Shown here piece by piece: positions 28,246 through 36,861 of a DNA stretch of 55,861 nt; position 1 is the stretch's first letter, and every line of letters begins with the position of its first letter. The stretch comes from a virus, in the IMG/VR virus record IMGVR_UViG_3300048088_000770, positions 1 to 55,861 of that record; one strand, written 5' to 3'. The translations under genes were made by a program, and so were the position numbers. The notes under the pieces are model-generated. The model was not told the DNA's origin. It did no database searches and was given only the letters and a program-made list of their open reading frames with translations.

Positions 28246-28587
28246 ATGGGAGATTTCCTTCAGCGCCTGATCAGCGGAGCCGACTGGCTACTGACCGGGC
28301 TTGTCTCGGCCATGCTTGCCAGCATCCTGCACAAGGATGACATCCCGGACAAACTCTCTTGGGGCGTGTTCGTCGTTACCGGCGGTATGTGCTCGTTGTA
28401 CTTTACTGGTCCGATCGCTCAGTTCTTCAAGATGACGGACCCATCATGGATTGCCTGTATAGGCTTCCTCCTTGGCGCCTTCGGTGGCTCGCTTTTGGCT
28501 GCTGTGACTCGCGCCCTTAAATCCGCCGACGTCTGGGGCCTGATCGTTGACCTGATCAAGTCCAAGTTCGGGGGAGGCAGCCAATGA
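28246..28587 (+). CDS. Holin-like membrane protein
   Basis: A 113-residue membrane protein with about three hydrophobic helices (ADWLLTGLVSAMLASIL, GVFVVTGGMCSLYFTG, WIACIGFLLGAFGGSLLAAV) and a charged C-terminal end. Size, topology and place at the head of the late operon fit a holin or a pinholin partner. No strong family signature is visible. Confidence 0.6.
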   Translation: MGDFLQRLISGADWLLTGLVSAMLASILHKDDIPDKLSWGVFVVTGGMCSLYFTGPIAQFFKMTDPSWIACIGFLLGAFGGSLLAAVTRALKSADVWGLIVDLIKSKFGGGSQ

Positions 28588-28925
28588 GCCTTCAGCTACT
28601 CAGCAACGTGTTCATCAGCATGATTGCTGGATGGGCCACCTGGTGCGTCCTGAGCAACAAGGTGCGTGACGGCATTGTGGGGAAGATGATCTATGCAGCT
28701 ATTGCCCTATCAGGATTTGCCATTGCTACGCGCGGCGACACCATATTCTTCACGCCAAGTTCTGCCGGCGTCACCTTCCATGGAGCGCTCGCATTGGCTG
28801 GCCTGAGACACTGGTTTATCGCCAATCACTGGCCACGGGTCAAAGCTTGGCTGTGCCGCTACCTGCACTGTGAGCAATGCCTGAACGAACCAGCTGCGCC
28901 ACACCAAGAATCTGGTGACAAATGA
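28584..28925 (+). CDS. Membrane protein of the lysis module
   Basis: A 113-residue protein with two to three membrane helices (FISMIAGWATWCVLSNK, MIYAAIALSGFAIATRG, GALALAGLRHWFIANHW). A cysteine-containing basic tail follows (CRYLHCEQCLNEP). ATGA overlap with the holin-like gene suggests a holin/antiholin pair. Confidence 0.55.
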   Translation: MSLQLLSNVFISMIAGWATWCVLSNKVRDGIVGKMIYAAIALSGFAIATRGDTIFFTPSSAGVTFHGALALAGLRHWFIANHWPRVKAWLCRYLHCEQCLNEPAAPHQESGDK

Positions 28926-29278
28926 AAGCCATCCTTGCTTGGATCATCCACAGCATTCTTCCCGCATGGATTGCAAAACGCATCGTAGAGGTTCCAACCA
29001 TGTCCGAATTGCCTGAAGAAGTCCAAACTGCGCTCGCTCCGGCGTCAGATAATGCAGCTGGGGGCCGCGCTGGTTCCGGCACCGATTATGTGGCTCTTGC
29101 CGCGACCTTGGTGAAGGTTGTCGATCCTGCCGCTGCGCCTGCAGCTGATGCAGTCCTCGCCCTGGACGCCATGATCCCAGCCGGCACCATCTCCAAGCTG
29201 GAGACGATCCTTGCCGCGCTGGGTCACGAACTCCCAGGGTTCTGGTCTGAAGCTGTAGCGCTCGCCAAGAAAGCGTAA
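28922..29278 (+). CDS. Hypothetical phage protein
   Basis: A 118-residue protein (MKAILAWIIHSILPAWIAKR) with a hydrophobic N-terminus that may anchor it. An alanine- and proline-rich stretch follows (APASDNAAGGRAGSG, DPAAAPAADAVLALDA), then a helical end. ATGA overlap upstream. Possible lysis or accessory protein; function unknown. Confidence 0.5.
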   Translation: MKAILAWIIHSILPAWIAKRIVEVPTMSELPEEVQTALAPASDNAAGGRAGSGTDYVALAATLVKVVDPAAAPAADAVLALDAMIPAGTISKLETILAALGHELPGFWSEAVALAKKA

Positions 29279-29399
29279 CGATTGAACCAAAGGGCGCCTA
29301 GGCTCATGCCGGCGCCACTCTCTACACGCAATAGACTGCGCATATCCGGCTGAAACGGCTGGAATACTTGCAGTAGGTTGCAGATCCCGTGGTGATTAA

Positions 29400-29555
29400 A
29401 TGTTCAAGTCTCTAATCTGCCTCGCCACTGACGTAGTAAAGATCGCTGCTGCGCCTGTTGAGATCGCAGTCGACCTCACGCGCGCAGCAACAAAGCCAAT
29501 TGCTGACGCCGCCCGCGAAGTGGTTGCCGAAGTTAAGAGTCAAACCAAAGGCTGA
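29400..29555 (+). CDS. Hypothetical small phage protein
   Basis: A 51-residue frame (MFKSLICLATDVVKIAAAPV, EIAVDLTRAATKPIADAARE) that is strongly helical and amphipathic. It ends 12 bases before the next ATG. Similar short proteins lie in the lysis-packaging gap of other Pseudomonas phages. Function unknown. Confidence 0.55.
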   Translation: MFKSLICLATDVVKIAAAPVEIAVDLTRAATKPIADAAREVVAEVKSQTKG

Positions 29556-29566
29556 CCGGTGACGCC

Positions 29567-29743
29567 ATGGCAACTATCAACCTCAAGGCCTACTACCCCT
29601 GGTGGTTCAGGTTCTACGTTGTGGCCGTGCACACCTTTGCCTTTCTCGCTGGCCTTGAAGCCGATGAGAAAGTGCTGCAGCGACATGCCCGCGCAGCCAA
29701 GCGTTACCGCGAGATCATACCGACTGACGAGGCGACCCAATGA
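29567..29743 (+). CDS. Small aromatic membrane-associated protein
   Basis: A 58-residue frame (MATINLKAYYPWWFRFYVVA then VHTFAFLAGLEADEKVL). It has one hydrophobic segment and a basic helical end (HARAAKRYREI). ATGA overlap downstream. Function unknown. Confidence 0.55.
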   Translation: MATINLKAYYPWWFRFYVVAVHTFAFLAGLEADEKVLQRHARAAKRYREIIPTDEATQ

Positions 29744-30174
29744 CCACGATCGCCTATAAGGACGGGATCATCGCCTATGACGGTCGGGCAACCACCAGTA
29801 GCGGCACCATTGTCTATGACGACTTCGAGAAATGCTTGGAGCGTGATGGGGTTAAGTTCGTTGTCTGCGGCAGCCTCTCTGGTGCCAACAAGTTGCTCGA
29901 TGCCTATTTCGGCGATCCTCAGACGTCCGTTCAGATGAGTGCGTTGGTAGTGTCCGAGGGAGAGGTCTGGTACATCAGCCACGATGACGAAGACGGCATC
30001 GAGAAGAGCAAGGTGCTGCCTGACCGTCCATATGCCATTGGCAGTGGCTCCGATCACGCTTACACCGCAATGGACATGGGCGCATCTGCCTACCAAGCAG
30101 TCGAGATGGCCATGAAGCGTGACAGTTGCACTGGCGGGAAGATCAGAACGCTCACCGTGAAGGTTGAGCAGTAG
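29740..30174 (+). CDS. HslV/proteasome-like Ntn-hydrolase protein
   Basis: A 144-residue protein with the proteasome/HslV pattern: MTTIAYKDGIIAYDGRATTS at the start (Thr2 as potential nucleophile), and YAIGSGSDHAYTAMDMGASA, YQAVEMAMKRD toward the end. This is a family seen near terminase genes of several phages. A catalytic protease, a shell protein or an inactive relative are all possible. No ATPase partner is encoded here. Confidence 0.75.
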   Translation: MTTIAYKDGIIAYDGRATTSSGTIVYDDFEKCLERDGVKFVVCGSLSGANKLLDAYFGDPQTSVQMSALVVSEGEVWYISHDDEDGIEKSKVLPDRPYAIGSGSDHAYTAMDMGASAYQAVEMAMKRDSCTGGKIRTLTVKVEQ

Positions 30175-30186
30175 AAGGAATTCAAC

Positions 30187-30711
30187 ATGGCGGCAAAGCA
30201 ACCCGATTGGGAGGCCATCGAACGAGCCTACCGGGCTGGTGCGCTGTCCCTGCGCGGGATCGCTGACAAGTACGACACCAATGAAGGCACGATACGCAGC
30301 AGAGCCAAGAAGAACGGCTGGCAGCGCGACCTTACTGCCCAGGTGCGTACGGCGACCAAGGAAAAGCTTTCACGCAATACTTCACGCACTAGCGATACGC
30401 AGCGTGAAGCGCGTGAAGAAGCGCAGATCGTTGATGAGGCCTCTGATGAGGCGGCATCGATTGTACTTGCCCACCGAGCAGACCTCGGCCAGTGGCGAGG
30501 CATCTCCAACAAGCTACGCCTTGCACTACGCGACATGGAAGTGACGGAGGAAAACCTCGGCGACTTCTCTCGCGCATTGAATGCCGGCGTTGACGCGCAG
30601 CTCAAAGTTATCAAGGGTGAGCGTCAGGCCTACAACATGGACGCTGACCTTGGTGGCAGTGATTCAGAAGACCTTTCCAAACTGATGGACGAGCTATCGA
30701 AGGAAGCCTGA
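30187..30711 (+). CDS. terS: Terminase small subunit
   Basis: A 174-residue protein. The N-terminal HTH (WEAIERAYRAGALSLRGIAD, then TNEGTIRSRAKKNGWQRD) recognises the phage packaging site. The remainder is helical and acidic for oligomer formation and contact with the motor (LSKLMDELSKEA at the end). It stands directly before the large subunit. Confidence 0.85.
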   Translation: MAAKQPDWEAIERAYRAGALSLRGIADKYDTNEGTIRSRAKKNGWQRDLTAQVRTATKEKLSRNTSRTSDTQREAREEAQIVDEASDEAASIVLAHRADLGQWRGISNKLRLALRDMEVTEENLGDFSRALNAGVDAQLKVIKGERQAYNMDADLGGSDSEDLSKLMDELSKEA

Positions 30712-30712
30712 C

Positions 30713-32197
30713 ATGAAGCCCGAGCACATGAAGCTGCTCCGGGATAAGAGTTGGAGGCTCAACAATCTTTACGCGATCACTGACAAGCATGGCAAGAAAG
30801 TCCGCTTCCGGATGACGGACGAGCAGATTGAATACTTCGATGGGATGCATACCCGCAACATCATCCTGAAGGCTCGGCAGCTCGGCTTCACCACTGAGTG
30901 CTGCATCATCCAGCTCGACGCGGCTCTGTTCGAGTCAGCCAAGTGCGCGTTGATCGCACACACCCTGAACGACGCCAAGCGCCTGTTCCGGGAGAAGGTG
31001 AAGTACGCGTACGACAACCTGCCGCTTGAGATCCGCAAGGCCAACCCGGCGCGCAACGACGCCTCCGGTGAGCTGGTATTCAACAAGGGCGGCTCGATCT
31101 ACGTCAGCACCTCATTCCGGGGCGGTACGCTGCGTTACCTGCACGTCTCCGAGTTTGGGAAGATCTGCGCCAAGTTCCCGCACAAGGCCCGCGAGATCGT
31201 AACCGGTGCGTTCGAGGCGGTGGCCACCGATTGCTTTGTCACGATTGAATCGACGGCAGAGGGCCGGGCCGGCTACTTCTTCGACTACTCACAGAGCGCG
31301 GAGAAGCAGCTGCTGTCCGGCACGCCGCTCGGCAAGCTGGACTGGAAGTTTTTCTTCTTCAGCTGGTGGAAGAACAGAGCCTACTGGCTCGATCCGGCTG
31401 AGGCGATCATCCCGCAACGCTTGACCGACTACTTCAACGAACTGGCGGCAAAGCACGGGATCGTCACGAACGACGGCCAGCGCGCCTGGTATGCGGCCAA
31501 GGAGAAGACGCTCGGCGACGACATGAAGCGGGAATACCCGTCGGTGCCGACCGAAGCGTTCCAGCAGTCGGTCGAAGGCGCCTACTACGCCAAGCAGTTC
31601 GCCAAGCTCTACGCTGCTCAGCGCATCGGCGTTGTGCCGAACAACCCTCACCAGCCGGCGATGACGTTCTGGGATATCGGCGTCGGCGACTCCACGGCCA
31701 TCTGGTTCGTGCGTCAGATCGGCACCGAATACCACGTCATCGACTACTACGAGAACTCCGGTGAAGGTCTGCGGCACTACATGAAGGTGCTCAAGGACAA
31801 GGGTTACACCTACTCAGAGCACTGGGGGCCGCACGACATCGAGAACCGCGAGTTCGGCAGCGATGCTAAGAGCCGCAAGGACATCGCCAAAGAGGGCTAT
31901 GTGATCGACGGTGAGAGGTATTCGATCGCGTTCGAGGTGGTTCCCAAAACCGGCGTGGATGACGGCATCGAGGCGGCGCGTGAAATCTTGCCGCTCTGCG
32001 TCTTTGACTCTTCCCACTGCGAGACCGGCATCAGTCACCTTGAAAACTATCGCAAGGAGTGGGACGAGAATCGCGGCTGCTGGAAAGACAAGCCATTTCA
32101 TGACAGCACCTCCCACGGTGCCGATGCTTTCAGATATTTCGCAGTAGCGAAGACCAAGCGCATTCGCAAAACAACCATCCGCCCATTCTCCGCATAA
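30713..32197 (+). CDS. terL: Terminase large subunit
   Basis: A 494-residue packaging motor and nuclease. The ATPase shows the variant Walker A at about 52-60 (LKARQLGFTT) and VSEFGK as the Walker B/adenine-linked segment near 145-150. The nuclease domain begins near MTFWDIGVGDSTAIWFVRQI (catalytic Asp) and ends with HDSTSHGADAFRYFAVAK. The family is close to the P22-like and Pseudomonas temperate phage large terminases. Confidence 0.93.
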   Translation: MKPEHMKLLRDKSWRLNNLYAITDKHGKKVRFRMTDEQIEYFDGMHTRNIILKARQLGFTTECCIIQLDAALFESAKCALIAHTLNDAKRLFREKVKYAYDNLPLEIRKANPARNDASGELVFNKGGSIYVSTSFRGGTLRYLHVSEFGKICAKFPHKAREIVTGAFEAVATDCFVTIESTAEGRAGYFFDYSQSAEKQLLSGTPLGKLDWKFFFFSWWKNRAYWLDPAEAIIPQRLTDYFNELAAKHGIVTNDGQRAWYAAKEKTLGDDMKREYPSVPTEAFQQSVEGAYYAKQFAKLYAAQRIGVVPNNPHQPAMTFWDIGVGDSTAIWFVRQIGTEYHVIDYYENSGEGLRHYMKVLKDKGYTYSEHWGPHDIENREFGSDAKSRKDIAKEGYVIDGERYSIAFEVVPKTGVDDGIEAAREILPLCVFDSSHCETGISHLENYRKEWDENRGCWKDKPFHDSTSHGADAFRYFAVAKTKRIRKTTIRPFSA

Positions 32198-32209
32198 CTG
32201 GATTACGCC

Positions 32210-33595
32210 ATGAGCAATAGCGTTCGCAAACGCTCCGCCAAAATCGAAGCGATGGCGGACTGCTGGCCCATGATCAAGGCACTCCTTGGCGGGACCGGCA
32301 AGATGCGGGAGGCTGGTACTGCCTACCTCCCGCAGTGGCCAAACGAAGACCAAGGCTTCTACACCGCACGGCTGAATACGGCAACGTTGTTTCCCGCGTT
32401 CGCCCGAACCATCGACGTACTTTGCGGCAAGCCGTTTTCGCGGCCTCTGACCTACGGCGAAGACACGCCAAAGACGATCCTTGAATACTGCGAGGATATC
32501 GACCTGCAAGGCCGCAACATGCACTCGTTTGCCGCGAGCATCACTGAAGAGGCTATGGCATATGGAGTCTGCGGGATTCTAGTTGATTGCCCGAAGGCCG
32601 ACGGGATTAGGTACAGGGCCGAAGAGGTTGCCGCCGGCGTTAGGCCTTACTTTGTGCAGATCTGCGCCGACAGCCTGCTCGACTATGCGTCTGAACGAAT
32701 CCTGGGCGTAGAAACCTTCACCATGCTGCGCTTTCTGGAACTCGTTACCGAAAAGGTTGATGAGTTCAGTGAGCAACAGATCGAGCAGGTGCGCGTGCTT
32801 TACCCTGGAAGATGGGAGACCTACCGCGAGAAGAAGAACTCAGAAGGTGATCTCGAGTGGATTTTGCATGAGCAAGGCACATCGAGCCTCACCAAAATCC
32901 CGTTTGTTCCGGTCTACGGCAAACGGCTCGGGTTCATGCATGCCATGCCGCCATTGCGAGAGTTGGCGTTCATGAACGTCGAACATTGGCAGTCGAAGTC
33001 TGACCAGCAGACGATTCTGCATGTCGCGCGGGTACCAATCCTGTTTGGTGTTGGCTTCGGTGAGGACGACGACATCACAGTCGGCGCCGCTACCGCGGTC
33101 ACATCCGACAAGATCGGCGCCACGCTTACCTACGTCGAACACACTGGCAAGGCCATTGAATCGGGGCGGATCTCGATCCTTGACATCGAGGATCGCATGC
33201 GCCAGGTCGGTGCCGAATTGCTGGTCATCAAGCCCGGCAAGATCACTGTAGCGCAGACCTTATCCGACAACGAGCCGGGCATGTGCGCACTACAGCGCAT
33301 CGCCCAGGATGTAGAGGACTCGCTCGACCAAGCCATGCAGCTCATGGCTGAGTGGATTGGCGAGAAAGATGGCGGCCATCTGTCAATTTACAAGGACTTC
33401 GGCGCCGCATCGCTTGCCGAAGCCTCTGCTGACCTATTGCTAGAGATGAACGTTGCCGGTGTTCTGTCAAATGAAACGCTTTTCAGCGAGATTCAGCGGC
33501 GCGGAATGGTCAAGGACGGGCTTACCTGGCAGCAAGAGGCCGACCGAATCAAGGTTCAGCCTCAAAAACAAGGGGTAACGCTCCCGGGCGTTTAA
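32210..33595 (+). CDS. Portal protein (DUF4055 family)
   Basis: A 461-residue protein. Landmarks are YLPQWPNEDQGFYTARLNTA, FARTIDVLCGKPFSRPLTY and EEAMAYGVCGILVDCPKADG, the start of the DUF4055 family, which holds phage portal proteins. It forms the DNA channel at one capsid vertex. It follows the terminase by 12 bases and is ended by a terminator. Confidence 0.83.
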   Translation: MSNSVRKRSAKIEAMADCWPMIKALLGGTGKMREAGTAYLPQWPNEDQGFYTARLNTATLFPAFARTIDVLCGKPFSRPLTYGEDTPKTILEYCEDIDLQGRNMHSFAASITEEAMAYGVCGILVDCPKADGIRYRAEEVAAGVRPYFVQICADSLLDYASERILGVETFTMLRFLELVTEKVDEFSEQQIEQVRVLYPGRWETYREKKNSEGDLEWILHEQGTSSLTKIPFVPVYGKRLGFMHAMPPLRELAFMNVEHWQSKSDQQTILHVARVPILFGVGFGEDDDITVGAATAVTSDKIGATLTYVEHTGKAIESGRISILDIEDRMRQVGAELLVIKPGKITVAQTLSDNEPGMCALQRIAQDVEDSLDQAMQLMAEWIGEKDGGHLSIYKDFGAASLAEASADLLLEMNVAGVLSNETLFSEIQRRGMVKDGLTWQQEADRIKVQPQKQGVTLPGV

Positions 33596-33611
33596 CCCAA
33601 TCACCGAACAC

Positions 33612-33640
33612 AGCCCTGGCACTCGCTGGGGCTTTTTTAT
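33612..33640 (+). terminator. Terminator after portal gene
   Basis: GC-rich stem AGCCC / GGGCT with inner TGGC / GCTG-type pairing, followed by TTTTTTAT. It likely reduces read-through from the packaging genes. Confidence 0.6.
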
Positions 33641-33698
33641 GGGTGCGATTCCGGATGGATAGCGCCGCGCCGGGCCGGATGGCCTACCAAAGGGTTGG

Positions 33699-34463
33699 AT
33701 GACCAGAATGAAACTCAAAATCGACGAAGAAGGCCATGTAGTTGTTGTTGATGGCAAGCCTGTTTATTTGAACGACGATGGCAAGGAAATCGCTTTCGAT
33801 GCCGTAGGCACCGTGGCGACGATCAGCCGTCTGAACGCTGAAGCAAAGACCAATCGCGAGCGCGCTGAGGGTGCCGAAGGCGCTCTGAAGAGCTTTGAGG
33901 GGATCACCGATCCTGCCGAGGCTCGCAAGGCGCTGGAAACGATCAAGAATTTCGACGCCAAAAAGCTGGTGGATGCCGGTGAAGTCGAAAAGGTCCGTGC
34001 AGAGGCCATCAAGGCAGTTGAAGACAAATACGCCCCAATCATTGCGGAGCGCGATTCGCTGAAATCCGATCTCGTAACTGAAAAGGTTGGCGGCAGCTTC
34101 GATCGTTCCAAGTTCATCTCCGACAAGCTGGCTATTCCTTCTGACTTGGTCCGTGCGCGCTTCGGCGAGCAATTCAAGGTCGAGGACGGGAAGGTCGTGG
34201 CATACGACAAGACCGGCAACAAGCTCTTCAGTCGCAGCAATCCGGGTGAACTCGCCAACTTTGACGAGGCACTCGAACTTCTCGTCGACAGCTACCCATA
34301 CCGCGATCAAATCCTCAAAAGCTCAGGCGCCAGTGGTGGCGGGGCTTCTGGTGGAGCAGCTGGTGCGGGTGGCGCGCAAAAAATTTCCCGCGCCCAGTTT
34401 GAAGCTTTGCCACCTGCCAAGCAGATGGAGCATGTCAAGGCTGGCGTACCTATTTCTGATTAA
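33699..34463 (+). CDS. Scaffold-like protein
   Basis: A 254-residue protein. It has a long helical centre (ERAEGAEGALKSFEGITDPA, ARKALETIKNFDAKKL) and a glycine-alanine rich linker (GASGGGASGGAAGAGG) before a short C-terminal helix (RAQFEALPPAKQMEHVKAGV). This fits a capsid scaffolding protein placed just before the coat gene. It starts at 33699; an ATG at 33708 is also possible. Confidence 0.72.
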   Translation: MTRMKLKIDEEGHVVVVDGKPVYLNDDGKEIAFDAVGTVATISRLNAEAKTNRERAEGAEGALKSFEGITDPAEARKALETIKNFDAKKLVDAGEVEKVRAEAIKAVEDKYAPIIAERDSLKSDLVTEKVGGSFDRSKFISDKLAIPSDLVRARFGEQFKVEDGKVVAYDKTGNKLFSRSNPGELANFDEALELLVDSYPYRDQILKSSGASGGGASGGAAGAGGAQKISRAQFEALPPAKQMEHVKAGVPISD

Positions 34464-34477
34464 AGGAACTCCTCCAA

Positions 34478-35602
34478 ATGGCCAACACCCTTACCAGCCT
34501 GGTGCCAGACCTCTACGAATCGCTCGACATTGTGTCGCGCGAACTCGCAGGATTCATTCCGTCCGTCACCCTCGATGCAACCGCTGAGCGTGCTGCGCTC
34601 AACCAAGCAATCCGCATCCCGATCACCCCGGCTCAGCCAGCAGAAAACGTCACCCCTGGGCAACTGCCACCTGATGACGGCGATCAGACTGTGGGCAACA
34701 CCCCCTTCAGCATCACCAAATCCCGGATGGTTCCATTCCGCTGGACTGGTGAAGAGCAGAAAGGCGTCAATACCGGACCAGGCTATGCCAGCATCCGACG
34801 CGACCAGATTTCGCAAGCAATGCGCACTCTGGTGAACGAGATCGAAGTCGACCTCGGCCAACTCGCTTACGGCGCTTCCCGCGCAACTGGCACCGCCGGC
34901 ACCACGCCGTTCGCATCCACTCTCGGCGATACCGCCCAAGTCCGGAAGATCCTTTCGGACAACGGTGCCCCGCTGAGCGACCTGCAGTGCGTGATCGACA
35001 CCACTTCCGGCGCCGCTCTGCGCACTCTGGCACAACTGACTAAGGCCAACGAAGCAGGGACCACCAGCCTCCGCGCTCAGGGCACCCTGCTAGAACTGCA
35101 CGGCTTCACTCTGCGTGAATCTGCCGGCGTGGCTTCCCATACCCCAGGTACTGGCGCGAGCTACGTCACCAACGGTGCTCTCGCTGTCGGCGCAACTGTG
35201 ATCCCAGTCCAAACCGGTACCGGCACCATCGTTGCTGGCGACGTGCTGACCATCGGCAACTACAAGTACGTGGTAACCACTGCGCTGTCGGGCGGTAACG
35301 TCACCATCGGAGCCCCTGGCCTGCGCGCAGCCGTTACCAGCGGCTCGGCCGTGACCGTTGCCAGTGCGTTTACCGCCAACTTCGCCTTCCCGCGTTCGGC
35401 GATCATTCTGGCCACCCGTGCCCCTGCGCTGCCGGAAGAAGGCGACATGGCTGATGACCGCATGCTGATCACCGATCCACGCACCGGCATGAGCTTTGAA
35501 GTGGCGATGTACAAGCAATACCGCCGCGTTCGTTACGAAATCTCGGTTGCATGGGGTTGCGCGAACATCAAGCCGGCGCACACCGCCGTTCTGCTGGGCT
35601 AA
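34478..35602 (+). CDS. Major capsid protein, P22 coat family
   Basis: A 374-residue coat protein. The N-terminus (MANTLTSLVPDLYESLDIVS, then PITPAQPAENVTPGQLPPDD) and the insertion GTIVAGDVLTIGNYKYVVTT resemble the P22 gp5 group with the telokin-like inserted domain. The C-terminal RVRYEISVAWGCANIKPAH closes the HK97 fold. It should make the icosahedral shell. Confidence 0.88.
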   Translation: MANTLTSLVPDLYESLDIVSRELAGFIPSVTLDATAERAALNQAIRIPITPAQPAENVTPGQLPPDDGDQTVGNTPFSITKSRMVPFRWTGEEQKGVNTGPGYASIRRDQISQAMRTLVNEIEVDLGQLAYGASRATGTAGTTPFASTLGDTAQVRKILSDNGAPLSDLQCVIDTTSGAALRTLAQLTKANEAGTTSLRAQGTLLELHGFTLRESAGVASHTPGTGASYVTNGALAVGATVIPVQTGTGTIVAGDVLTIGNYKYVVTTALSGGNVTIGAPGLRAAVTSGSAVTVASAFTANFAFPRSAIILATRAPALPEEGDMADDRMLITDPRTGMSFEVAMYKQYRRVRYEISVAWGCANIKPAHTAVLLG

Positions 35603-35647
35603 TCGATCTGGCCGCTGGGCAACTGGCGGCCAATCATGGAGAGAATC

Positions 35648-35827
35648 ATGGCTAAAAAATTAGATGGCACTGATGACGGCGTTGCTGATGATGTTGTAGC
35701 AATCGCCTACGTCATCATGGAGCGAGATCCTGCTGCTTATCCTGCCCCACACACCGCCCAGGTTCACCCTGACGAGGTGCAAAACTACTACTCCGGCGGC
35801 TGGGTTCCGGTGAAAGAGGCCGAGTAA
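35648..35827 (+). CDS. Hypothetical small structural-region protein
   Basis: A 59-residue protein (MAKKLDGTDDGVADDVVAIA) with GGAGAG before the ATG; an ATG four codons earlier is less likely. It is acidic, ending YYSGGWVPVKEAE. It is placed after the coat gene, where decoration or head-completion proteins lie. Function unknown. Confidence 0.55.
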   Translation: MAKKLDGTDDGVADDVVAIAYVIMERDPAAYPAPHTAQVHPDEVQNYYSGGWVPVKEAE

Positions 35828-36220
35828 ATGCTAACTGATCAGCAATTGGCCGACGTCCGTCGCTTCATTGGCTATCCGATGCTTGGTGACACCATTGCTG
35901 ACAATAGCCGAGACCTGGCTTACGGATGGGTTTCGCCAGGCACCTGGCAAACGCTCTATCACCGGCTCTCAACGCTGCGGCCGGAAGAAGAAGCCCGCAT
36001 TATCACGTTCCTGACAACCCTGTCAGGCCTTGAAACGGCGGTGACCGACTCGACCGAAAACCTTGACACCGATCAGGCCGCCGTCTGGGTGCATAACAAG
36101 AACGAAGTGTCTGACCGTATGAAGCTTTACCGGCTCTGGCGGCGCGAACTCTGCTCGTTCATTGGTATCGCTCCCGGCCCAAGTCTTGGCAAGGGCGGTA
36201 CGCGAATTTCCAGGAGCTGA
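35828..36220 (+). CDS. Head-tail connector-like protein
   Basis: A 130-residue protein starting MLTDQQLADVRRFIGYPMLG, an opening often seen in head-completion or adaptor proteins that sit below the portal. The middle is helical (RLSTLRPEEEARIITFLTTL). Its place between coat and tail genes supports this. No catalytic motif. Confidence 0.65.
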   Translation: MLTDQQLADVRRFIGYPMLGDTIADNSRDLAYGWVSPGTWQTLYHRLSTLRPEEEARIITFLTTLSGLETAVTDSTENLDTDQAAVWVHNKNEVSDRMKLYRLWRRELCSFIGIAPGPSLGKGGTRISRS

Positions 36221-36221
36221 T

Positions 36222-36860
36222 ATGGACGGCACAAAGCTCCAGGCCAAGATTTACAAAGGGTACGGGCAGGCATCCAAGCGAATCGGTTTCGACTACCAGC
36301 AATTCCGCGCTACGAGCGCCAGTAACCCGCTGATGTCAACCGCATTGCAGACGCTGCCTGCGTCGTTCACCACGAATTTCAACTACTCGGCGCCGAACAA
36401 GTACGGCCAAGCCACTTGGCTGGGCCTGTTTGATGCGCGCACGTTCCAGCCCGGTGACTTTCTCGCTGGACATCAGGGCACGTTCTTTGTCGCTGCGATG
36501 CAGGACACGCTGCCGATCTACTGCGTGCAAACGAACCGGGTTGTCTCGGTGTTGCGTGTGGGAATGGATCCTGGCGTTGGCCTGGGTGGCTGGGCAGCCG
36601 ACACACCAGCCAGTGAGGCGCCGCTGATGCAGGGATGGCCTGCCAGCGTCTTGCAGGGCACGAAAGGCGAGGCGAACCCGGCGAATCTTCCGGGCGATGT
36701 CCGGACCCCTTGGTGGGCAATCCTCATGCCGGCTTGGCCGGGGATCGTGCTGCGCACCAGCGACATCATCCGCGACGAATTGGGCCGCAAGTACGTGATC
36801 TCGAGTGCTGAGCTGACGGACATGGGGTGGAGATGCACGGCAATGCAGGTACAGGTGTGA
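36222..36860 (+). CDS. Minor head-tail protein
   Basis: A 212-residue protein (MDGTKLQAKIYKGYGQASKR) behind CAGGAGC. It is a beta-rich protein with FNYSAPNKYGQATWLGLFDA and a C-terminal RKYVISSAELTDMGWRCTAM. Similar genes of Pseudomonas phages occupy the slot between connector and sheath. The exact role is not known. Confidence 0.6.
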   Translation: MDGTKLQAKIYKGYGQASKRIGFDYQQFRATSASNPLMSTALQTLPASFTTNFNYSAPNKYGQATWLGLFDARTFQPGDFLAGHQGTFFVAAMQDTLPIYCVQTNRVVSVLRVGMDPGVGLGGWAADTPASEAPLMQGWPASVLQGTKGEANPANLPGDVRTPWWAILMPAWPGIVLRTSDIIRDELGRKYVISSAELTDMGWRCTAMQVQV

Positions 36861-36861
36861 T

